A stretch of DNA of 64,000 bases from Aureivirga sp. CE67. GTDB taxonomy: Bacteria > Bacteroidota > Bacteroidia > Flavobacteriales > Flavobacteriaceae. The stretch lies in contig NZ_JADOTV010000001.1 in NCBI RefSeq assembly GCF_015767245.1, forward strand, positions 372,001-436,000. The letters are read 5' to 3'. A program made the translations under genes and the position numbers. Each line of letters opens with the position of its first letter. Within the stretch, counting starts at the first letter, position 1. Below are positions 44,283 to 51,631 of the stretch, one piece after another. The notes beneath the pieces are model-generated. The model searched no databases. It was not told where the DNA came from and saw only the letters and a program-made list of their open reading frames with translations.

Positions 44283-45344
44283 ATGTTTTCACCTTTCGAT
44301 TTACAATTCAAAATTCAAGGAAAACAATTTGATTCTGTAGAAGAACTTTTACATTTCTCAGAAACCTTACCAAAAGATGTTTCTCAATTTCTACAAAACT
44401 GGTTTGATTCTTCAGATACGATTACTGTAAAAACTTCTGGTTCTACAGGAGCTCCGAAACTAATTTCTTTGAAAAAAGAACAAATGATTGAAAGTGCGAA
44501 AGCAACAGGACTTTTTTTTGATTTACAAAAAGACACTAAAGCCCTTCTAAATCTTTCCGCAGATTATATTGCTGGAAAAATGATGTTGGTTCGCACTATG
44601 GTTTTAGGTTGGCATTTGACAATAGTTTCTCCTGAATCAAATCCCTTGAAAAATTTATCGGAAACTTTTGATTTCGGAGCGATGGTTCCATTACAACTTC
44701 ATGAAAGTTTGAATGAAATTTCTCAAATTAAAAAAATCATTATTGGCGGTGGAGCAGTATCTCCGGAATTACAGAAAAAAATCCAAAATGTCTCTTCTGA
44801 AATTTATGCTACTTACGGAATGACGGAAACCATTACGCATATTGCAGCAAAGAAATTAAACCATATTCAAACAAAAGAAGATTCTTATTATCAAATTTTG
44901 CCAAATATTTCCATTTCAAAAGACGAAAGAGATTGTTTGGTAATTGATGCTTCAAAAATATCTGATGAAAAAGTAATTACAAATGACCTTGTAAACATCA
45001 TTGACGAAAAACATTTCGAATGGTTAGGAAGATTTGATTCTGTAATAAATAGCGGAGGAATAAAGTTGATTCCAGAACAAATTGAAGCAAAACTATCTGA
45101 AATAATAGAGTCTCGATTTTTTGTTTCAGGAATTTTAGATGAAAAACTTGGAGAGAAATTAGTTTTAATCATCGAAGGAAAAAAAACAGAAAAATTGGAA
45201 TCTGAAATTTTAAACAAAATCAAAAGTTCAGATTCTTTAAACAAATTTGAAAAACCAAAAGAAATCTATTTTATAGAAAAATTTGTAGAAACAGAAACAA
45301 AAAAAATCCAACGAAAAAGAACGTTGGATTTAGGTAACATTTAG
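44283..45344 (+). CDS. menE: O-succinylbenzoate-CoA ligase-like AMP-binding enzyme (MenE)
   Basis: A 353-residue short ANL-superfamily enzyme. The AMP-binding P-loop is VKTSGSTGAPKLISLKK (about 49-65). IIIGGGAVSPEL and EIYATYGMTETITHIAAKK are the A4/A5 motifs, and EWLGRFDSVINSGGIKLIPEQIE the A7/A8 region. The C-terminal lysine segment KFVETETKKIQRKRT is present. The compact size fits Bacteroidota MenE, which activates O-succinylbenzoate for menaquinone synthesis; this matches the menaquinone-linked NDH-2 and qNOR in the window. No other men genes are adjacent. Confidence 0.85.
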   Translation: MFSPFDLQFKIQGKQFDSVEELLHFSETLPKDVSQFLQNWFDSSDTITVKTSGSTGAPKLISLKKEQMIESAKATGLFFDLQKDTKALLNLSADYIAGKMMLVRTMVLGWHLTIVSPESNPLKNLSETFDFGAMVPLQLHESLNEISQIKKIIIGGGAVSPELQKKIQNVSSEIYATYGMTETITHIAAKKLNHIQTKEDSYYQILPNISISKDERDCLVIDASKISDEKVITNDLVNIIDEKHFEWLGRFDSVINSGGIKLIPEQIEAKLSEIIESRFFVSGILDEKLGEKLVLIIEGKKTEKLESEILNKIKSSDSLNKFEKPKEIYFIEKFVETETKKIQRKRTLDLGNI

Positions 45345-45480
45345 TAATTTGAATTTAAATCAATTTCAATTAATTTAAAACAAAGATTATTCCAAAATTT
45401 TGGTTTTATGTTAAAATGATATTTTATTCATTAAACATTATCATGTAAAACTTTATAAGAAAGACTTATTTAATCTAAAA

Positions 45481-45512
45481 CACACCCCTAGCCCCTCTCG
45501 AGAGGGGGAATT
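45481..45512 (+). repeat. Short REP-like palindromic repeat, copy C
   Basis: CACACCCCTAGCCCCTCTCG followed by AGAGGGGGAATTT. Here the core CCCCTCTCGAGAGGGG is a perfect 16-base palindrome. The following A/T-rich 25 bases resemble those after copy A. Confidence 0.85.
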
Positions 45513-45562
45513 TGATAATCTTTATATTTAAAACATAATAAAGTCTAACAAGTTTATATATA

Positions 45563-45594
45563 AAAAAATCTCCTCGATTTGAGGAGATTTTTTT
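45563..45594. terminator. Terminator of yebC (bidirectional form)
   Basis: AAAAAATCTCCTC and GAGGAGATTTTTT form a long stem with a 6-base loop, 20 bases beyond the YebC stop on the minus strand. Confidence 0.88.
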
Positions 45595-45613
45595 AGTTTT
45601 TATGTGAAAGTTT

Positions 45614-46330
45614 TTACATTTCCATTGAGTGATATACATTTTGTACATCATCATCATCTTCTAATTTTTCTAAAAGCTTTTCAACTTCTGCTTGTTGCTC
45701 TTCAGATAACTTTTTAGTTGTTGTAGGAATTCTTTCAAATCCAGAAGAAATAATTTCGATTTCATTTTCCTCTAAATATTTCTGAATTGCTCCAAATTTC
45801 TCGAAAGGTGCGTAAATTAATACTCCATCCTCATCAGCAAAAACTTCTTCTACATCAAAATCAATAACTTCTAATTCGAACTCTTCTAAATCCATTTTGA
45901 TATCTTCAGCTTTCACACGGAAATTACAAGTGTGATCAAACATAAAGATTACCGAACCAGAAGTTCCAAAAGTTCCGTTACATTTATTAAATGCAGCACG
46001 AACATTTGCTACTGTTCTGTTGTTGTTATCTGTTGCAGTTTCTACAACGATTGCAATTCCATGAGGAGCATATCCTTCAAAAAGAACTTCCTTATAGTTT
46101 GCAGTATCTTTGTCTGTTGCTTTCTTAATTGCACGTTCTACATTATCCTTAGGCATGTTTGCAGCCTTAGCATTTTGCATCACGGCTCTTAAACGAGAAT
46201 TTGTTTCTGGATTTGGTCCTCCTTCTTTTACCGCCATTACGATATCTTTACCGATTCTTGTAAAAGTCTTAGCCATTGCAGACCAACGTTTCATTTTTCT
46301 TGCTTTTCTAAATTCAAATGCTCTTCCCAT
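45614..46330 (-). CDS. YebC/PmpR-family protein
   Basis: A 238-residue protein of the YebC/TACO1 family, starting MGRAFEFRKARKMKRWSAMA and then KTFTRIGKDIVMAVKEGG, with the conserved MPKDNVERAIKKATD and the acidic domain EEVLFEGYAPHGIAIVVETATDN. Family members act as DNA-binding regulators or, as more recently described, translation factors that help at proline stretches. The start and length are typical. It is monocistronic. Confidence 0.95.
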   Translation of the reverse strand: MGRAFEFRKARKMKRWSAMAKTFTRIGKDIVMAVKEGGPNPETNSRLRAVMQNAKAANMPKDNVERAIKKATDKDTANYKEVLFEGYAPHGIAIVVETATDNNNRTVANVRAAFNKCNGTFGTSGSVIFMFDHTCNFRVKAEDIKMDLEEFELEVIDFDVEEVFADEDGVLIYAPFEKFGAIQKYLEENEIEIISSGFERIPTTTKKLSEEQQAEVEKLLEKLEDDDDVQNVYHSMEM

Positions 46331-46401
46331 TTCTAAGTATGTAGTTTATGTAAAACAGTTATTCTTAAAACTGTATAATATTAAATATTTTTAAAGTTGA
46401 A

Positions 46402-46432
46402 CAAAAGTAACTTATTCCTTTGGGTTTTACAA
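46402..46432 (-). promoter_or_regulatory. Promoter of yebC (TTG-N20-TACTTTTG)
   Basis: TTG at 46430-46432 and TACTTTTG at 46402-46409 on the minus strand; leader of about 66 nt. Confidence 0.65.
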
Positions 46433-46487
46433 TTTTTTATTTTGATAAGATAAATTTACTACGACGCAATTTGTCGTTTTGGAGACA

Positions 46488-46674
46488 TAAATTTGAAATA
46501 CAAAAACATAGTAAGTCTGTAATTGAAAGAATTCTTTTTTAGTAAAGAAAAAAGGATGTTTTTTAAATATTCGTCCATAATATTTTTCATCTATTTTTTC
46601 CAAATCAAAACGAATTATTCTTTCACAAAGAAACTTGAGGAACTCCCTATTTATCCTCAAGTTTTCTTTTTTTG
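46488..46674 (+). ncRNA. Candidate orphan transcript ending in a strong terminator
   Basis: A -7 box TAAATTTG (46488-46495) is followed 135 bases later by AAACTTGAGGA...TCCTCAAGTTTTC and a T7 run (46631-46674), with no plus-strand gene in between. The -33 spacing is poor. The rest of the 520-base gap between yebC and the next gene holds nothing I recognise; a weak TTG-initiated reading frame exists on the opposite strand. Confidence 0.3.
46631..46674 (+). terminator. Orphan terminator-like hairpin
   Basis: AACTTGAGGA with TCCTCAAGTT, a 12-base loop, then TTCTTTTTTT. It lies upstream of, and in the same direction as, the gene at 46851. Confidence 0.7.
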
Positions 46675-46850
46675 ATAAATTCTTAATCCTTTTTGAAATT
46701 TTATAAAAAAAAGGAACTTTTATTGAAATTCAATTTTCAGTAATTAAACTTCTATCAAAATTTTAAAATATTGCATTTTGAGCTAAAAATGCTTGTTTAT
46801 CATTTGCTAATTTTAAACTTTCCTACTAATTTAGACCCTTCAAAAAGATA

Positions 46851-48608
46851 ATGAAAATGAATAGTAATTACATGGAGTTTCAAATGGAAAATAGGTATGC
46901 AGAACAAATTCTCTACACTTTGTATGGAATTATTGGCTCGGCGACCAAACTCTATGAGGATATTGATTTTAACTTCAAAATTAATACAAATACTAACGAA
47001 ACTTATCTTTTAAAAGTAAGTAGGGGAAAATTTGATAATGGATATTTAGATTATCAACTTCAATTACTACAATACTTTCAGGCTACCAATAAAAAACTTA
47101 ATACGCCAATTGCAATTCCGGACAGAAATGGAAGTCCTATCAGTAGTTTTATTGATGATTTTGCAAATGAGCATAAAGTTAGACTTCTTACTTATTTGGA
47201 AGGAAATAGTTGGGTGGATGTTCCTGAGAAAAATTCCAATTTATATAGAAAACTAGGAAAACAATGTGCCTTATCGATAAAAGCTCTTTCAGGTTTTGAT
47301 CATATTAAAGCACATAGAAGATTTGATCTTGACATTTTGGAAGGAAACTGGACTAGAAATCATTTCTCCTTATTTAACAAAGAAGAACAAACAATTCTGG
47401 TTCATTTCTTAGAAAAATTCAATGGAGAATTAGAGAATATTCAGAAACTACGAAAAGGAATCATTCATAATAATATGCATGATGGTAATATTCTTGTAGA
47501 AAACATTGAAGAGAATCCTACAATTTTTTCTGTTGTAAATTATAAAAATGCAATTTATTCTACTTCTATAAACGAACTTGCAGTTGCCATTGCTTATGTT
47601 CTTTATGGAAAAAACGAAATATTGAATATTGCGCTCCCTATAATTGAAGGTTTTCATAAAAAACTTTTAATCCAAGAAGATGAACTAAAATATCTTCCGA
47701 CATTAATCAGCATGCGTTTGATTATTAATTTGGTGAAAGCTAAAATGAGTTTGGAAGAAAACCCGAATGATAAAGAATTAAAACAATTGATTGAAGCTAT
47801 TTGGACACCTCTAAAAAGTCTTCATCAATTAAATGAAAACTTTATTGTTTATAGTTTCAGAAAGCAATGTAATTATCCTGCACACCCAAATTATTATAAG
47901 TTTAAGAAGTGGGCTATGAAAAATAGTCAAGGTATCGAAAACTTGTTCCCTTCTTTAAACAAAACAGATTATACGTTTATAGATATGAGCGTAGATAGTA
48001 ATTGGGATGCAAAAAGATATGAAAACAAAAGAGTAGCCAAAGCAGAGCTAACTAAATTCAAGAAAAAATATCCAGAATCAATTATTACGGGAGGTTATTT
48101 GGAAGAAAGATGTGTTTATGACACAGAAGCTTATAAAAACGAAAATGATAACTCTTACCGTTCTATTCATCTTGGTGTTGATTTTTGGGTAAAAGAAGAT
48201 ACTCCTGTTCATGCTCTTTATGATGGAAAGGTCGTTATTTTACACAATAATTCGGAAGATAAAGATTATGGACCAACGATTGTTTTAGAACATAAAGCAG
48301 ATCGAATTTTTACTTTCTATACTTTATATGGACATCTTACTCGAGATTCTTTAAACTTCTTAAAAGTTGGAAAAAGAATTAAAAAAGGAGATGTTGTAGG
48401 ATATATTGGTCATGATAATGAAAATGGAAATTGGTTGCCACATTTACACTTTCAAATTATTTTAGATTTACTAGGAAATACTACAAACTTCCCTGGTGTT
48501 GCTTTTAAAAATGAAAGATCTACTTGGAAAAACATTTGTCCAAACCCGATGCTTTTATTAAAAAATAAAAAGACCAACACACAGATGAATCTAAATTTAG
48601 AATTTTAA
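46851..48608 (+). CDS. Degenerate APH/hydroxylysine-kinase-like domain fused to M23 metallopeptidase
   Basis: A 585-residue two-domain protein. Residues about 20-330 resemble the aminoglycoside-phosphotransferase/hydroxylysine-kinase fold with ATP lysine Lys55 (YLLKVSR). The catalytic-loop Asp, expected in HGDxxxxN, is Asn208 (IIHNNMHDGNILV), and the metal-binding Asp, expected in DF, is Asn230 (VVNYKNA). This suggests a pseudokinase. Residues about 435-545 are an M23 peptidase domain with all zinc/catalytic residues: His440 and Asp444 (HLGVD), His495 (YGHL), His531 and His533 (PHLHF). From memory, relatives carry a third, class III aminotransferase domain; here the protein ends after CPNPMLLL plus a short tail. 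There is no signal peptide, so a cytoplasmic location is inferred. Confidence 0.8.
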   Translation: MKMNSNYMEFQMENRYAEQILYTLYGIIGSATKLYEDIDFNFKINTNTNETYLLKVSRGKFDNGYLDYQLQLLQYFQATNKKLNTPIAIPDRNGSPISSFIDDFANEHKVRLLTYLEGNSWVDVPEKNSNLYRKLGKQCALSIKALSGFDHIKAHRRFDLDILEGNWTRNHFSLFNKEEQTILVHFLEKFNGELENIQKLRKGIIHNNMHDGNILVENIEENPTIFSVVNYKNAIYSTSINELAVAIAYVLYGKNEILNIALPIIEGFHKKLLIQEDELKYLPTLISMRLIINLVKAKMSLEENPNDKELKQLIEAIWTPLKSLHQLNENFIVYSFRKQCNYPAHPNYYKFKKWAMKNSQGIENLFPSLNKTDYTFIDMSVDSNWDAKRYENKRVAKAELTKFKKKYPESIITGGYLEERCVYDTEAYKNENDNSYRSIHLGVDFWVKEDTPVHALYDGKVVILHNNSEDKDYGPTIVLEHKADRIFTFYTLYGHLTRDSLNFLKVGKRIKKGDVVGYIGHDNENGNWLPHLHFQIILDLLGNTTNFPGVAFKNERSTWKNICPNPMLLLKNKKTNTQMNLNLEF

Positions 48609-48681
48609 CTTTTTTAACTGTTTGTTTGTGAATGATATTATAATGATTTATGTTTGAAGAAATCATTATAAAATTTTACAT

Positions 48682-49143
48682 ATGAAAGCAGTATTTACAC
48701 TTTTATTTTCATTGGTATTTTTTGTTTCATTCGGACAAACTTTCGAATTAAACCCAAAAACTAAAAAATACGAACAAAAAGGAGAAATCGTTTTTGAAAA
48801 CACTCCAAAAGAAGATCTATATAAAATTGCTACAGGATGGATCAAACATGGCTACAAAGACTTAAGACATGAAGTAAAGAAAAGAAATTCAGAAGCTGGA
48901 GTAATCAAAATCAAAGGAAACTACAGAACAGATTTATTGGTTAAAAAAGGAATGATTGGACACAATTTAACTTTTACAGTTTCTGATAATAAAATTTCTT
49001 ATATCATCACAGATTTTGAATATTTCTCTACAAAATCAGGTAGAATCAAATTTGAGAGTAAAAAACTTCCTTCTAAAAGAAAATTAATACAAGAAGCAAA
49101 AAAGAATATTTCAGCAAAACTAAGTATGTTGAAAAATGAATAA
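48682..49143 (+). CDS. DUF4468 domain protein, exported
   Basis: A 153-residue protein with a signal peptide (MKAVFTLLFSLVFFVSFGQ) and a DUF4468-type (TBP-like) domain: KYEQKGEIVFENTPKEDLYK, IKIKGNYRTDLLVKKG, and LTFTVSDNKISYIITDFEYF. This family is exported in Bacteroidota and of unknown function. Short gap to the upstream fusion gene; possibly read with it. Confidence 0.85.
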   Translation: MKAVFTLLFSLVFFVSFGQTFELNPKTKKYEQKGEIVFENTPKEDLYKIATGWIKHGYKDLRHEVKKRNSEAGVIKIKGNYRTDLLVKKGMIGHNLTFTVSDNKISYIITDFEYFSTKSGRIKFESKKLPSKRKLIQEAKKNISAKLSMLKNE

Positions 49144-49147
49144 ACAA

Positions 49148-49183
49148 AAAAAGCTCAGTCAAATAGTTGAACTGAGCTTTTTT
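49148..49183. terminator. Bidirectional terminator
   Basis: AAAGCTCAGT and ACTGAGCTTT with A/T runs, between convergent genes. Confidence 0.88.
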
Positions 49184-49203
49184 ATTGAACACTAAATATG
49201 TTT

Positions 49204-51345
49204 TTATTTCTTTGGATTTACAATTGTTAATTCTTTCATGATATTTTGAGCATCCGCATATTTATCAATAATAAATAATACATATCTCATATCAACAGAA
49301 ATGTTTCTACATAAATCTGGAGAGTATTGAATATCACTCATTGTCCCTTCCCAAACTCTATCGAAGTTAATTCCAATTAAGTTTCCGTTGGCATCTACTA
49401 CCGGAGAACCTGAGTTTCCTTGTGTTGTATGATTTGATGCTAAGAAACAAATTGGCATTTTTCCAGACTCATCAGCATATTCACCGTATCCTTTTGCTTT
49501 ATAAATATCTAAAAGTTTTTTAGGCAATCCAAATTCATGATCATTTGGAACATATTTACGTATAGCTTCTTTTAAATAAGAAAAAGGCTCATATGAAAAT
49601 ACTGGAATTGGTGCATATCCTTGAACTTGCCCGTAAGCAACACGCAAAGTTCTATTAGCATCTGGAGAGAAACGTTCATTAGGGAATACGATAGGTAATG
49701 ATTTAATGTACTCTTTCTTTAAAGCAATTAATTTATCATTATTCTTTCTTGTTTCAGCTAAAATAGTAGAAAAGAATACATCAAATGCACTCCTAAAAGC
49801 TGCATAAACAGGATCTTTTCTTAAACTAGAAATAATTTCTGTTGAACTTCCACTCATTAATTGTTTGAAATCTTCGTAAGAATGAAGTTTAGACTCTTTA
49901 AACATTTTTTCTAAAGTCTCGTCTACATTTACACCTTCAAAATATTTAGGCAAAAATTCTTTTGGAGTATATTTTATATAGTTTTTTAAAGATTTTTCAG
50001 TAATTAATCTTCCTATTCTTTTATCGTAATTCTTGTAAAAATACTTTGCACCATGTACTAATCCATCTTTAGAGTTTTTAATGTTTTCTTCATTTTCATG
50101 TAACATCATTTTTTCAAAATTCACGATTCCGTATAAAAATTCAAATTGTGAATTTGTAAAAAACATACTTTGTAAAAATGCATGTCTACCAATTAAATAC
50201 TTTTCATTTTCTTTATGAATTTTATTCATATCCGAAATAAGATTCGCATATTGTTTTAATCCTTTCTTTTTAACTTCAGCGATATATTTTGCTTCTATCT
50301 TTCTTCTTTTAGCAATTGCTTCTGTATTATCAATACCTTGAGTTTCTCCAACCATCTTTTTCCAATCATTCGTAATACTGTTAAATGAAGAAATATACTT
50401 AATCTTTAGGTTAGGATCTTGATGCATTTCATAATCTAAAATCTTAATTGCATCTTCTCTAATATTTACTGCTAAAGGATTTATAATATGAACTTTTTGC
50501 TCAATAGCATCTGCTGTCAAATATTCATTAGTAGTAGCTGGGAAACCTAAAACCATTGTGAAATCTCCTTTTGAAACTCCTCCTTTAGAAACTGGTAAAA
50601 AATGTTTAGGCTTATAAGGTACATTATCTTTAGAGTATTTAGCTGGTCTATTATTTTTATCTGCATAAACTCTAAATAAAGCAAAATCTCCAGAGTGTCT
50701 TGGCCAAGTCCAGTTATCAGTATCAGATCCAAACTCAGCAATTGTAGAAGGAGGTGCTCCTACTAAACGAACATCTTGAAATGTTTCTTTAATAAAAAGA
50801 ATATACTGATTCCCTTCATAAAAAGGTCTAATCTCAATTGTTTGCCAAGGTTCCATTTGGGTTTCACTTCTTACCTTGTCGATATTCTTTCTAATTGCTT
50901 TTTTATATTCTGATTGTGCTAACTGCTTACTCACTCCATCTAAAATTTTTGAAGAAACATCTTCAATTTTTACAATTAGAGTAACTGATAAATTATCATT
51001 TTTTAATTCTTCACTTTTATTTTTAGCCCAATAACCATCTTCAATATAATTGTTTTCAATCGTACTATGATCTTGGATTTCTCCTAAACCACAGTGATGA
51101 TTTGTAAATAGTAATCCTTCATCAGATACAAATTCACCCGTACATCCAAAACCAAACTGCACAACTGCATCTTTAAGACTAGAATTATTTATATCGTAAA
51201 TATCTGAGAGTTCCATTTTCATTCCCAGAGATTCCATTTCATTTCCATTAATTCCTTCTAGAAGCGAAGGTAACCACATACCACCCCTTTGTGCTGAAAC
51301 ATGGGAGATGATAAATAAACAAGATAATAGGAGTATTTTTTTCAT
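49204..51345 (-). CDS. S46 dipeptidyl peptidase, DPP11-type, copy 1
   Basis: A 713-residue exported serine peptidase (signal peptide MKKILLLSCLFIISHVSAQ) that removes dipeptides from peptide N-termini. The catalytic His lies in LFTNHHCGLG (83-84), Asp in the WPRHSGDFALFRVYADKN block, and Ser645 in QGNSGSPVVDANG. The residue 18 after the serine, which sets specificity in this family (Gly in DPP7, Arg in DPP11), is Arg663 (INFDRVWEGTM), predicting a preference for Asp/Glu at P1. A paralogue lies upstream with its own promoter and terminator. A periplasmic location is inferred. Confidence 0.92.
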   Translation of the reverse strand: MKKILLLSCLFIISHVSAQRGGMWLPSLLEGINGNEMESLGMKMELSDIYDINNSSLKDAVVQFGFGCTGEFVSDEGLLFTNHHCGLGEIQDHSTIENNYIEDGYWAKNKSEELKNDNLSVTLIVKIEDVSSKILDGVSKQLAQSEYKKAIRKNIDKVRSETQMEPWQTIEIRPFYEGNQYILFIKETFQDVRLVGAPPSTIAEFGSDTDNWTWPRHSGDFALFRVYADKNNRPAKYSKDNVPYKPKHFLPVSKGGVSKGDFTMVLGFPATTNEYLTADAIEQKVHIINPLAVNIREDAIKILDYEMHQDPNLKIKYISSFNSITNDWKKMVGETQGIDNTEAIAKRRKIEAKYIAEVKKKGLKQYANLISDMNKIHKENEKYLIGRHAFLQSMFFTNSQFEFLYGIVNFEKMMLHENEENIKNSKDGLVHGAKYFYKNYDKRIGRLITEKSLKNYIKYTPKEFLPKYFEGVNVDETLEKMFKESKLHSYEDFKQLMSGSSTEIISSLRKDPVYAAFRSAFDVFFSTILAETRKNNDKLIALKKEYIKSLPIVFPNERFSPDANRTLRVAYGQVQGYAPIPVFSYEPFSYLKEAIRKYVPNDHEFGLPKKLLDIYKAKGYGEYADESGKMPICFLASNHTTQGNSGSPVVDANGNLIGINFDRVWEGTMSDIQYSPDLCRNISVDMRYVLFIIDKYADAQNIMKELTIVNPKK

Positions 51346-51367
51346 TTTAAGTTTTGTTAAAGCAAGA

Positions 51368-51375
51368 CAAATATA
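51368..51375 (-). promoter_or_regulatory. -7 element of DPP11-type copy 1
   Basis: TATATTTG on the minus strand, 23 bases before the ATG. Confidence 0.6.
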
Positions 51376-51581
51376 ATAGAAAAGGTTAAAAATTTTTAAA
51401 TAATGTTATATTTTTAGTTAAAAAAAGAAATAATTTTATTTTTTTTTATTTTATGAATTATATATGTACATATTTTAAAAATTATTCATTATTTATTACA
51501 CTATTTTAAATTTTATATATAATATAAAAATCTTAATAATTTTAAGAAAGATCTATTGATATAAACAATTTTTAAACAAAA

Positions 51582-51607
51582 AAAGCCTATCTGAATTCAG
51601 ATAGGCT
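51582..51607 (-). terminator. Terminator of DPP11-type copy 2
   Basis: A perfect 24-base palindrome, AGCCTATCTGAA followed by its reverse complement, with a T7 run on the minus strand. The 286-base gap to copy 1 is otherwise plain A/T-rich sequence. Confidence 0.9.
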
Positions 51608-51631
51608 CTTCCTTATATTTTTTTAAGAAAT

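Noticed and set aside
43767-44311. Small reading frames on both strands between the aldo/keto reductase gene and menE
   Set aside because: They run through palindromic repeats and have no family similarity I recognise.
46427-46729. Open frame on the minus strand (77 codons from a TTG) in the yebC upstream gap
   Set aside because: No ATG start, no recognisable domain, composition expected from A/T-rich non-coding DNA (mostly F, K, I, Y), and its start lies inside the terminator-like hairpin.
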